From a virus: a DNA stretch of 54,253 nucleotides. The stretch spans positions 1 through 54,253 of IMG/VR virus record IMGVR_UViG_3300037258_001211, one strand, 5' to 3'. Positions within the stretch are counted from its first letter, which is position 1, and each line of letters starts with the position of its first letter. The notes below the pieces were generated by a model, which worked only from the letters and a program-made list of their open reading frames with translations, searched no databases and was not told where the DNA came from. Positions 46,851-53,584 of this stretch are shown here, in pieces. The translations under genes were made by a program, and so were the position numbers.

Positions 46851-47536
46851 AGCGTGATCCGATCGTCGGCATCTACACCGAAGACGAACTTCGGAAGGCC
46901 GCGTGGATCATTGGCCCGCATGGTGCCGCAGCGCGAGCGCTTGCGGATGCTGAACGCCGCCGTAGCGAAGGCGAGGACGTGGCGTTCTACCGAACCCGAA
47001 GCAACTGCATCCTCGTCGGTCCGAATGTCGATGCGATTATGGAGTTGGTCGCGCCTCGTGCCACAGACGGGGCCGGTGAACTCTTGGGTGACGCCTCAAA
47101 CACCGATTGGCACAAAGGCAATCCGATGACCGACACCCTCAACCACGCCATCCCCGAACCGAGTGAATGGGCGATGAACGAAGCAAAGCGGCTTCAATAC
47201 GATGACAAACAGCCTACTTGGGCGCTCGTCCCGCGATATGACATCGCCCGAGCCCTCGACGCCGCCAAGGCTGCGGGAGAGGCGAGAGCGACCAATCCGT
47301 GCGCCAAGATATTCGACCACAAGTGGCTCGATCCCGCGTGCGTCGAGAGCGGCTGTAAGTCATTGCTTTCCTACACTGACGGCGTCGCCTATCGGGACGG
47401 TGTGGCTGCGGGACGTGCGGAGATGCAGGCTCTCCTGGTTTCCCGTTTCCACAAAATGTTCGCGGAGAGCTACGCCGAGGCGCTTCTTAAACAGGTCGCC
47501 CTCCCCATAGATGACACAGAGGAGCCGACCCCGTGA
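46847..47536 (+). CDS. Hypothetical protein, perhaps a two-gene fusion
   Basis: 229 aa. Residues 1-92 (IVGIYTEDELRKAAWIIGPHG...) and 93-229 look unrelated. An in-frame ATG at 47123 has AAAGG 8 bases before it, and the following MTDTLNHAIPEPSEWAMNEAKRL is like the start of stand-alone phage proteins. One protein or two products; unknown function. Confidence 0.5.
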   Translation: MKRDPIVGIYTEDELRKAAWIIGPHGAAARALADAERRRSEGEDVAFYRTRSNCILVGPNVDAIMELVAPRATDGAGELLGDASNTDWHKGNPMTDTLNHAIPEPSEWAMNEAKRLQYDDKQPTWALVPRYDIARALDAAKAAGEARATNPCAKIFDHKWLDPACVESGCKSLLSYTDGVAYRDGVAAGRAEMQALLVSRFHKMFAESYAEALLKQVALPIDDTEEPTP

Positions 47537-47742
47537 CCGGAGACGAAGCCGTACCCGTGTGGGCGCTTGATCGTGCCGAGAAGATCCTTGGCATGCCGCG
47601 CGCGTCGAGCGTGACGCGGAACGTCGCCGCGGCCTTGCGCGATGCCCGTCAATCCGGTCGCGAGGAATTGGCGACGGAGTTTCGGGGCGCCGTCTCTGCG
47701 CTTCACGATGTGGTCGCGCGAGCCGTGCAGAGGAGCCGGTGA
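47533..47742 (+). CDS. Small hypothetical protein
   Basis: 69 aa from GTG 47533. Helical (ALDRAEKILGM, NVAAALRDARQSGREELATEFRGAV). Unknown. Confidence 0.45.
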   Translation: MTGDEAVPVWALDRAEKILGMPRASSVTRNVAAALRDARQSGREELATEFRGAVSALHDVVARAVQRSR

Positions 47743-47743
47743 C

Positions 47744-48034
47744 ATGACCATACTGGACGAGGCGATCCGGGCGGCGTGCACCACAGACTCGCGAAACGCG
47801 AGTTGTGATTGGCCGTCAAAAGGCTGCGATCAGAACTGCGAACATTTCCCCGAGGCAATCAAAGTTGCCGTCGCCGTCCTCCTTCCCGCTAAGCCGACGG
47901 CGGAAGTGATCGCCGCTATTCGCACCGAGACGGACTTTGTGAATTTCAGCGAAGCCTTAAATACCGAGCGAGCGACCTTCGCTTATGCTGGCCTACGACG
48001 CGGCCTCGGTCTCGATGCCGGGGAGCCGGGGTGA
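47744..48034 (+). CDS. Hypothetical protein with Cys cluster
   Basis: 96 aa from ATG 47744. CDWPSKGCDQNCEHF near residue 20 may bind a metal. Rest helical with AVLLPAKPTAEVIAAIRTETDFVNFSEAL. Unknown. Confidence 0.5.
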   Translation: MTILDEAIRAACTTDSRNASCDWPSKGCDQNCEHFPEAIKVAVAVLLPAKPTAEVIAAIRTETDFVNFSEALNTERATFAYAGLRRGLGLDAGEPG

Positions 48035-48342
48035 TGACAGACATCACAGCGGCAAACCTGCTTCATCGCGGGTACAGAGAATGGGCCGGATCGGGTAGAG
48101 GCGAGGAACGCTTTTTTCAGAAATGCTTCTCGGATGCCGATGGGAAACGGTTCTACCTCAATTTCCGAGAATGGCAATTCCCTGACCGCGTTTCGTTCGA
48201 TGCTGAACTGTCTTTCGATACGGACGACGGTGCGGCCTGGATCACGCTGAAGGCGCCGACGATCGAACAATCCGAGGCACGCGCCGAAACTATGTGGGCG
48301 GCCGGCGGAAGCGTCTATTACGAGCGGTCGGAGCCGGGGTGA
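48034..48342 (+). CDS. Hypothetical protein
   Basis: 102 aa from ATG 48034. A beta/alpha pattern (GKRFYLNFREWQFPDRVSFDAELSFDTDDGAAWITLKA). Ends with a repeated theme seen in neighbouring genes, AAGGSVYYERSEPG: the genes at 44267, 47744 and 48034 all end in GEPG or SEPG, so the ends of these genes may share recombined DNA. Confidence 0.5.
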   Translation: MTDITAANLLHRGYREWAGSGRGEERFFQKCFSDADGKRFYLNFREWQFPDRVSFDAELSFDTDDGAAWITLKAPTIEQSEARAETMWAAGGSVYYERSEPG

Positions 48343-48752
48343 TGCCGCGTCCAGCCCCACGCATCGCCCGCTCTGTCATCAAAGCGAAGCCGCGCGTCAA
48401 CCCGCGTCGCGCCGCCGCCCACCTCGCCTTCGTCCGCGATATCGGCATTTGCATCGCCTGCGGAGCCGAGTGCCGGTGTCAGGCGATGCACGTCCGCAAC
48501 AACACGGATGGCGGAATGGGGTTGAAGCCGTCTGACCGTTTCAGCCTGCCGGGCTGTGCGACGTGTCACGCGCGCCAGCACCGCCAAGGCGAACAGACCT
48601 TTTGGGGCGAGCTCGGCATCGACCCTCTCGACGCCGCTTGCCGGCTCTGGACCGTCAGCGGCGATATCGAGGCTGGCAGGCGGATCATCTTCCGGGCGCG
48701 CCAGGCCATTGCGCTTCACGCCAGCACGCACATGGAGGAAGTCGCCCCATGA
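48342..48752 (+). CDS. DUF968-like HNH nuclease
   Basis: 136 aa from ATG 48342. FVRDIGICIACGAECRCQAMHVRNNTDGGMGLKPSDRFSLPGCATCHARQHRQGEQTFW: the C-x2-C, H, C-x2-C-H pattern and MGLKPSDRF are typical of the DUF968/NinG-Rap-like group linked to phage recombination. Basic N-terminus. Coupled to neighbours. Confidence 0.8.
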   Translation: MPRPAPRIARSVIKAKPRVNPRRAAAHLAFVRDIGICIACGAECRCQAMHVRNNTDGGMGLKPSDRFSLPGCATCHARQHRQGEQTFWGELGIDPLDAACRLWTVSGDIEAGRRIIFRARQAIALHASTHMEEVAP

Positions 48753-49051
48753 CCGCGAACCTACCGGCACCTATTTCAGTGTCCCGCCAACTTGTCAAAG
48801 AGATCGCAATGGATATCGGCAAGGCTGTCGCAGCGCATATCGAGACCATGTACCCGGCCGCCGTCGCGGCGACTTCAAAGTCGATGCTGCTGTCGGTGCG
48901 AAACTCCACCTACAACGAAATCATCGCCGCGCTCGACGTGACTGACGAGGACGCCATTCGGGGCCGGCTGAAAGTCCGCAGGGCGCACCGCCGCAAGATA
49001 CGCGCGATGTACCGAACGATCCGCAGCACGGGGGAAACCTATGGCCGATAA
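48749..49051 (+). CDS. Hypothetical basic protein
   Basis: 100 aa from ATG 48749. Helix (VSRQLVKEIAMDIGKAVAAHIE), then VTDEDAIRGRLKVRRAHRRKIRAMYRTI, strongly basic end suggesting nucleic acid contact. Unknown. Confidence 0.5.
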   Translation: MTANLPAPISVSRQLVKEIAMDIGKAVAAHIETMYPAAVAATSKSMLLSVRNSTYNEIIAALDVTDEDAIRGRLKVRRAHRRKIRAMYRTIRSTGETYGR

Positions 49052-49130
49052 CACACTGACGCCTCCGATGTCTGACCGCCCCTCCAAGGATCACCCGATC
49101 ATCTACAGCGCGCCGATGGAGGATTTGTAG
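49041..49130 (+). CDS. 29-aa truncated phage protein
   Basis: MADNTLTPPMSDRPSKDHPI.. then IYSAPMEDL and stop. The RP...PIIYSAPM segment resembles the start of a widespread phage protein that normally continues with ALLxGRKTQTRR. Here the frame ends right before the Fic gene, as if the Fic gene replaced the rest. Confidence 0.4.
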   Translation: MADNTLTPPMSDRPSKDHPIIYSAPMEDL

Positions 49131-49576
49131 TGGCACTGATCGATTTCGTCCGCGAGAGCAATTTCATCGAAGGAATCGTTCGCGATCCGACATCGGAAGA
49201 GGTCGAGGCGGCCGAGCGTTTCATGCGGCAATTCGAGATATCGGTCTCGCACCTCAGCGAATTCCAAGCCGTCGTCGCGCCGGGCCATCCGCTGCGGGAC
49301 CAAGAGGGGATGAATGTCCAGGTCGGTGCCCATATTGCGCCGGCTGGTGGACCAAATATCCCCCGTGTTTTAGCGGCGATCGTAGCGACCGCTAATCGTA
49401 ATGGCGACCCGTGGAAGACACACGTCAAATTCGAGATGTTGCATCCCTACATGGACGGCAACGGGCGCACCGGCCGCATGCTATGGGCTTGGCAAATGTA
49501 CGCGAGCGGACGCAATCCGTTCGGCCTCGGTTTCCTCCACCGCTTCTATTACCAGACCTTGAGCGCGCAACGATGA
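49130..49576 (+). CDS. Fic-domain protein with inhibitory motif
   Basis: 148 aa from GTG 49130. Fic motif HPYMDGNGRTGR at 105-116 matches HPFxDGNGRxxR, with His105 catalytic. SNFIEG at 10-15 matches the [S/T]xxxE[G/N] inhibitory helix placed at the N-terminus, as in class II Fic enzymes. Most Fic proteins transfer AMP to a target protein. It is short, with no extra domain. Probably a host-takeover or defence-related effector within the early rightward operon; target unknown. Confidence 0.85.
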   Translation: MALIDFVRESNFIEGIVRDPTSEEVEAAERFMRQFEISVSHLSEFQAVVAPGHPLRDQEGMNVQVGAHIAPAGGPNIPRVLAAIVATANRNGDPWKTHVKFEMLHPYMDGNGRTGRMLWAWQMYASGRNPFGLGFLHRFYYQTLSAQR

Positions 49577-49620
49577 TGTCTGACCTCACCCTATGGGATT
49601 GGGAGACCCCGCATGGCTGA
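49573..49620 (+). CDS. 15-codon coupling ORF
   Basis: MMSDLTLWDWETPHG bridges the Fic stop (ATGA) and the next start (ATG 49613). It may only serve translational coupling. Confidence 0.25.
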   Translation: MMSDLTLWDWETPHG

Positions 49621-49945
49621 CCGCGCTCCGCTACCGCGCTGGCTTGACGGCCTTGGTCCCGGAGATTTCCTCTTCAACGGCACCCGCTGCACACCCGAGC
49701 AATGGGACAGGCTTGACTGGTCGCGCGCCTATGCCGATGTGGGACCGTCGCTAATAGGAAATCTCGGTCCTTACTGGCATGTGCCCTGGGACGAAGATGA
49801 CGATGAGCTGTGGGCGCGGCTCTACCCGAAGGTGCTTCGCGGCAAGTGGCTATTGCTGATCCGCAGAGCTATCGCCGAGGCAGTCAGTAACGCCGCCAAA
49901 GGCGACGACGTAGAGCACATCTTGCGGATACTCACTGATGCCTGA
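49613..49945 (+). CDS. Hypothetical acidic protein
   Basis: 110 aa; GGGAG 7 bases before ATG. Trp-rich N-half (PRWLDGLGPGDFLFNG, EQWDRLDWSRAY, PYWHVPWDEDDDELWARLY), helical end. Unknown; its closeness to Fic suggests it could be a partner. Confidence 0.5.
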   Translation: MADRAPLPRWLDGLGPGDFLFNGTRCTPEQWDRLDWSRAYADVGPSLIGNLGPYWHVPWDEDDDELWARLYPKVLRGKWLLLIRRAIAEAVSNAAKGDDVEHILRILTDA

Positions 49946-50030
49946 CGGCTCCGATCTCCCGCCGCTGATGTGCACGATGCTGGTCCCGGTCAATACCGCG
50001 TGTGCCCTTGTTGGAGCGCTGTGCGAATGA
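49938..50030 (+). CDS. 30-aa peptide
   Basis: MPDGSDLPPLMCTMLVPVNT... with three Cys, moderately hydrophobic. Overlaps both neighbours. Confidence 0.35.
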   Translation: MPDGSDLPPLMCTMLVPVNTACALVGALCE

Positions 50031-50338
50031 CCGAGAAACGACCGACCTTCGCGCAGCTCCGGCTATTAAAGCGTCTCGCCGACGCGCCCGGTTCGGAGCT
50101 CGTGATCCTGGCGGACGAAGCGTCCGGCTACAACGAAGTGCCCAAGTTTCACGGACGCTTTTATTTCCCGCCGTGCCCGACCTGCCACCACGCGACCTTC
50201 GAGCCCGTTTCATGGCTGCCGATACATGCGCTGGCCCAATCCGGCCTGATCGCCTCGCGGCTACGGGGGTTTGACCATTATCCCGTCGTGACGCCGGCAG
50301 GCTATGCCGTTTTAGAACGGGCCGCGCGCAATGCCTGA
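50027..50338 (+). CDS. Small protein with winged-helix-like pattern and zinc pair
   Basis: 103 aa from ATG 50027. TFAQLRLLKRLADAPGSELVILADEASG, then FPPCPTCHHATF, LAQSGLIASRL, VVTPAGYAVLERA: the LTxAG-like ending is typical of small winged helices in phages, with a CPTC zinc insertion. Possibly DNA-binding. Confidence 0.55.
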   Translation: MTEKRPTFAQLRLLKRLADAPGSELVILADEASGYNEVPKFHGRFYFPPCPTCHHATFEPVSWLPIHALAQSGLIASRLRGFDHYPVVTPAGYAVLERAARNA

Positions 50339-50441
50339 CCTCTTCACCCCTTCGCTGGCAACAGCGATGCGCCCAGGGACGCCTTACGCGGGTGCCCAAT
50401 CGCCGGGCGCGACCCTTCTATTTATCGAGGAGAGCCGGTGA
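50331..50441 (+). CDS. 36-aa peptide
   Basis: MPDLFTPSLATAMRPGTPYA.. polar. It carries GAGGAG near its end that serves the next gene. Coupled on both sides; unknown. Confidence 0.35.
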   Translation: MPDLFTPSLATAMRPGTPYAGAQSPGATLLFIEESR

Positions 50442-50632
50442 TGGCTGACCACGACCCCAGCGTCGAAGCTGAGCGTACTACGGGAGAAGAAACCCGCGCC
50501 ATAGTGCGCCGACGCTTCGGTCGCGGGCAGGGGAAGCGGTGCGCTGATCCCACCGTGATTGCCTGCACGATGTGGGCCTGCCAAGTCCGAGACCGGTGCC
50601 GCCTCATCCCAAAGGCGAGGCATAGCCCGTGA
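50441..50632 (+). CDS. Small basic protein
   Basis: 63 aa from ATG 50441. RAIVRRRFGRGQGKRC then CTMWACQVRDRC. Basic and Cys-containing; unknown. Confidence 0.45.
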   Translation: MADHDPSVEAERTTGEETRAIVRRRFGRGQGKRCADPTVIACTMWACQVRDRCRLIPKARHSP

Positions 50633-50694
50633 CCACCATCCCAGTACAGGCGCGCATCTCGTCACGATGGCTGGCCGAGGCGGGGTTGCGATGA
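50629..50694 (+). CDS. 21-aa peptide
   Basis: GTG start, MTTIPVQARISSRWLAEAGLR. Overlaps its neighbours by ATGA and GTGA patterns. Perhaps coupling only. Confidence 0.25.
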   Translation: MTTIPVQARISSRWLAEAGLR

Positions 50695-50921
50695 GCGCGG
50701 AAATGCGCCGGGCGAAGCGTATGTGCGCGACGTGCCCGTTCCGCCTTCCCCTCACCAAAGCCGAGCGGCAGGAGCTCGCCGCGATCGAGCCGGAAGGCTT
50801 CCCCTGCCATACTGAGCAGGGCTACGACTCGTGGTCCGATATCGAATGTCGCGGCCATTGGGAGGCGCGTAGACAATTTGCCCTCTTCGCGGTCGAGGCG
50901 GGGTTGCGGGCCGATGGGTGA
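50691..50921 (+). CDS. Cys-containing protein, DUF6283-like
   Basis: 76 aa from ATG 50691. MCATCPFRLPLTKAERQEL, GFPCHTEQGYDSWSDIECRGHW: CxxCPFR followed by FPCH and C..H is a zinc layout known in a small phage protein group resembling DUF6283. Function unknown. Confidence 0.6.
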   Translation: MSAEMRRAKRMCATCPFRLPLTKAERQELAAIEPEGFPCHTEQGYDSWSDIECRGHWEARRQFALFAVEAGLRADG

Positions 50922-51177
50922 GCGACCGGGTCCGACCCGCTGGCCCCGGCTGATGTCGGAGGACGACGCCGCGCTTTATGTCGGCGTGTCTCCCGCGCGT
51001 TTCCGTATCGAACGCGATCGGGGCATGTGGCCCCAGCCGGTTGATCGCGCCTGTCGCCGAAACACCTATGATCGCGCAGCCTTGGACAGGGCTGTTGACC
51101 GCCTCGCCGGATACCAGGACCCTCAGGAGATCGAGGACGATCTAATCCGGCGGGCGGCATGGGCAGGTTCAAAATGA
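50914..51177 (+). CDS. Excisionase candidate
   Basis: 87 aa from ATG 50914 (or ATG 50953). MSEDDAALYVGVSPARFRIERDRGMWPQPV..RNTYDRAALDRAVDRL is the MerR/AlpA-type winged helix of phage excisionases. ATGA-coupled to the integrase, which supports the call. It would bend attachment DNA and direct the integrase toward excision. Confidence 0.7.
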   Translation: MGERPGPTRWPRLMSEDDAALYVGVSPARFRIERDRGMWPQPVDRACRRNTYDRAALDRAVDRLAGYQDPQEIEDDLIRRAAWAGSK

Positions 51178-52220
51178 GCGTCCCCTATCTCCGGTCGACC
51201 CCGAGCGGGTTCTATTGGGAGCCCAGCCGAAAACTGCGGGCGGCGGGGTTTGCGCCCGAGGCGCTGGGAAAGAATGCCGTGGCGGCCGTGTCGCGGGCTC
51301 GCGATCTCAATCTACAAGCCGAGTCTCAAAGCCCCCCGAGCAATCGTGACCCTCACCATGTCGCCGAGGGCACAATAGCATGGCTGATCCGGCAATGGCA
51401 GCGCTCGCCTGGCTGGGGCGATCTTGCTCCAGAAACCCGCAAATCCTACGGCGCCGCGTTTAAGGCGATCGAAGTATGGTGCGGGCACTATGAGCCCCGC
51501 GCCGTCACACGGAAGGCGATCAAGGCATGGCAGCGCGCCCTTGAGCGGGACCGCGGGCAAGCCATCGCGAACGTCATTTTGCTGCGGCTGCATCGGCTGA
51601 TGGAAATGGCGCGGGACGACGGATTGCTCGAATACAATCCCGCCAACAAATTGCGTCTCCGCAAGGTCGGGGGCAACCAAGAGCCCTGGCCACGCGAGGA
51701 CATCGAGACTGTGCGCGCGCAGGCGATCTCAATGGGGCGCCCGTCTATCGCGCTCGCCGTCTTGCTGGCGGCCAATCTCGGCCAGCGGGAGGCGGATATC
51801 ATCAAGCTCCCCCGCTCGCGCTATGACGCCTCTGCCGGCGTGTTCGATATCGTCCAACAGAAAACCAAAACCCGGATCGGCGTACCGGCGACCATAGAAC
51901 TCAGGGCCGCGATCGACGGCATCCCCGCCACGTCTCCGGTCTTCGTTGTGTCTGAGGAAACGGGGAGGCCCTATAAGGCAACGAATTTCCAGCATACGTT
52001 CCGCAGGATTTGCCGCGCCGCCGGACTCCCCGACAAGCGCCTCTTTATGAACCTGCGGCACACGGTAGCAACGATGCTCGGCGAGGCCGGCTGCACCGAC
52101 GATGAAATCCGCGCAATCACCGGGCATCTCGATCGCGCCGTCGTCGCGCGCTATCTCAAACCCAATACCGCGATGGCAAAAAGCGCGATCGCCAAGCTGG
52201 AGCAGCACAGGACGCGATGA
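51174..52220 (+). CDS. int: Tyrosine integrase
   Basis: 348 aa from ATG 51174. Core-binding SAM-like domain at about 65-155, catalytic domain after it. Residues: Arg in LGQREADIIKL, Lys in QQKTKTRIG, Arg-His in MNLRHTVATML, His in ITGHLD, Tyr in ARYLKPN. The usual first His of the HxxR box is Met here (MNLR), a variation seen at that site in other phage integrases. N-terminus is short, with few basic arm-binding features. Last gene of the rightward operon and next to the presumed attachment region. Confidence 0.92.
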   Translation: MSVPYLRSTPSGFYWEPSRKLRAAGFAPEALGKNAVAAVSRARDLNLQAESQSPPSNRDPHHVAEGTIAWLIRQWQRSPGWGDLAPETRKSYGAAFKAIEVWCGHYEPRAVTRKAIKAWQRALERDRGQAIANVILLRLHRLMEMARDDGLLEYNPANKLRLRKVGGNQEPWPREDIETVRAQAISMGRPSIALAVLLAANLGQREADIIKLPRSRYDASAGVFDIVQQKTKTRIGVPATIELRAAIDGIPATSPVFVVSEETGRPYKATNFQHTFRRICRAAGLPDKRLFMNLRHTVATMLGEAGCTDDEIRAITGHLDRAVVARYLKPNTAMAKSAIAKLEQHRTR

Positions 52221-52435
52221 GCATATTTTCCGTCAAGGCCCCGAACGCCGCAGAAACCCTTGACCCGAAAATGCACCCCTATGACGGAAAATCCGCACAA
52301 AACCCCACAAGTCGCGTACTCGTTGAGCACCTGTTCGGGCGTAATGCCCAGCTCCACCGCCCGCGCCGCGACCTCTTCGATCTCATGCGGTGCAACGGTT
52401 TGCTTCACCGTCGCCTTCCGCTTGGGAGCGGGCAT
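52151..52435 (-). pseudogene. Minus-strand ORF, perhaps cut by integration
   Basis: 94 codons from ATG 52435. The first 40 residues (MPAPKRKATVKQTV, EIEEVAARAVELGITPEQVLNEYA) look like a real small protein, but after that the frame runs as noise into the 3' end of int. This is what a gene truncated at an att junction would look like; a small intact phage gene is the alternative. Confidence 0.35.
52225..52292. repeat. 11-bp inverted repeat downstream of int
   Basis: ATTTTCCGTCA (52225-52235) and TGACGGAAAAT (52282-52292), 46 bases apart, just after the integrase stop. Candidate integrase arm sites, terminator or attachment structure. Confidence 0.5.
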
Positions 52436-52600
52436 CCGGCGCCGACCCCCTGTCGGTGCCCGCGCAGTACCGGTCCGAGGCGGTTTCTGAGATGCCAAGA
52501 GCGGACCTGATGTTTGGGTGGTCCCGGCGGCGGGTTCCGGCCTTGCCGTTTCCCAATCCGCTCAGGATGACCGTCTTGTACCTAAACGATCCGGATTTGT

Positions 52601-52629
52601 CAATTTGTAAATTGCATAATTATCAATTT
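52601..52629. repeat. AT-rich CAATTT/AAATTG repeats
   Basis: CAATTT-gt-AAATTG-cataattat-CAATTT. A sharp AT-rich island at the border between phage-like and GC-rich host-like DNA. Candidate attachment core or binding site. Confidence 0.45.
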
Positions 52630-53180
52630 CAGTGATGCCGGAAATGCGTTTCGAGCGCCCCGAGCGCCGCAACCAATATCCCCGACGCGGCCTCTTGGCT
52701 GACCCGCCGCCCGCTCCACCCCTGCTCGAGCGCCCATTCCTTCAGCGACCGCTCCCACCCGAGCACATGCCACAGACACGACCCCGCCGGCGAGGCGACC
52801 CCGCCCACCGCCTGGATCGCCCGCCACACCGTCTGCCGCGCCGCCTCGATCCTGAGCCCCGGCGCCTCGCGGTCGCGTCGCGCGTTCCTGTCGCCCATCC
52901 GGAGTTGCGACAGATCGATCGCCCGGATCGGGTCGAGCTGCGCCTGCGCGAACCGCGCCCGAAAATCCTCGCCCGCCTGCCGCATCCCCGCGCTGATCGA
53001 CCCGCGCCGCTCCATGATCTGCAGCGTATCGACCAGCCGATAAGGCCGCGCCGGCCGCCCCGCCTCGTCCGCAATAGTATGAGGAACCGCCTCGATTCGA
53101 TCCCGCCGCAACCGCTCCGGCGTAACCACTGCTTCCGCCCCGTCGCCTCGGACCCGTTCCCGCCGCTGCCGAGCCATCAC
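52629..53180 (-). CDS. DUF6456-like protein, host type
   Basis: 183 aa. Basic N-terminus (MMARQRRERVRG), then RPYRLVDTLQIMERRGSISAGMRQAGEDFRARF, LSQLR.., RIEAARQTVWRAIQAVGGVASPAGSCLWHVLGWERSLKEWALEQGW: the pattern of DUF6456 proteins of alphaproteobacteria, possibly DNA-binding. Very GC-rich, unlike the phage genes. Coupled (ATGA) to the zinc-binding gene upstream. Confidence 0.65.
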   Translation of the reverse strand: MMARQRRERVRGDGAEAVVTPERLRRDRIEAVPHTIADEAGRPARPYRLVDTLQIMERRGSISAGMRQAGEDFRARFAQAQLDPIRAIDLSQLRMGDRNARRDREAPGLRIEAARQTVWRAIQAVGGVASPAGSCLWHVLGWERSLKEWALEQGWSGRRVSQEAASGILVAALGALETHFRHH

Positions 53181-53500
53181 CGCCCTCCATTAGGAACATA
53201 ACAAGAACATTGCGGACGCGAAAAGCGCCGCGTCACCCGCTCGAGCTTTTTCAGAAAGTCGTCTGGCGGCCGCCGCGCCCGATCTCCCTGCCGGCCGCCG
53301 ACCATCTTCGCCAGCGCCTCGGCCTCACGCTTCATCCGCCGCGCTTCCGCGCCGCCGTTCCGGATGTGGCACAGCGCGTGATGCACCGGGCAATACGGCG
53401 ATTCCGCCTGCCGCCCCGCCCCGCAGACCGCGCCCTCCTCTCCGATATAGCGGCACCCATCATGATCGTCCCACGTCCCGTTCAGCCCGGCGATATTCAC
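53177..53500 (-). CDS. Zinc-binding protein resembling GcrA C-terminus
   Basis: 107 aa. WDDHDGCRYIGEEGAVCGAGRQAESPYCPVHHALC has the C..C..YC..H layout of the GcrA C-terminal module; then a basic helix and CSC near the end. Transcribed from a good promoter at 53533-53560, divergent from the S24 repressor. Role unknown. Confidence 0.5.
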   Translation of the reverse strand: MNIAGLNGTWDDHDGCRYIGEEGAVCGAGRQAESPYCPVHHALCHIRNGGAEARRMKREAEALAKMVGGRQGDRARRPPDDFLKKLERVTRRFSRPQCSCYVPNGGR

Positions 53501-53532
53501 GCGCCGCCCCCTCTTGCGAATGTCGCACGAGG

Positions 53533-53560
53533 GTTATATGATCGGCTCTTGCCATGTCAA
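53533..53560 (-). promoter_or_regulatory. Leftward promoter of the flank operon
   Basis: Minus strand TTGACA (53560-53555), 16 bases, TATAAC (53538-53533): the best consensus promoter in the window. It overlaps the repressor promoter back to back. Confidence 0.7.
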
Positions 53561-53577
53561 CACGATAATTGCGATAT
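53549..53577 (+). promoter_or_regulatory. Promoter of the S24 repressor
   Basis: TTGCCA (53549-53554), 17 bases, CGATAT (53572-53577), 7 bases before ATG 53585: leaderless mRNA predicted. Confidence 0.5.
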
Positions 53578-53580
53578 TGA
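53557..53580. promoter_or_regulatory. Operator candidate for S24 repressor
   Basis: 24-bp imperfect dyad centred on AATT, outer arms TCAA/TTGA, covering parts of both divergent promoters. Autoregulation by the S24 protein is inferred. Confidence 0.45.
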
Positions 53581-53584
53581 GAAT

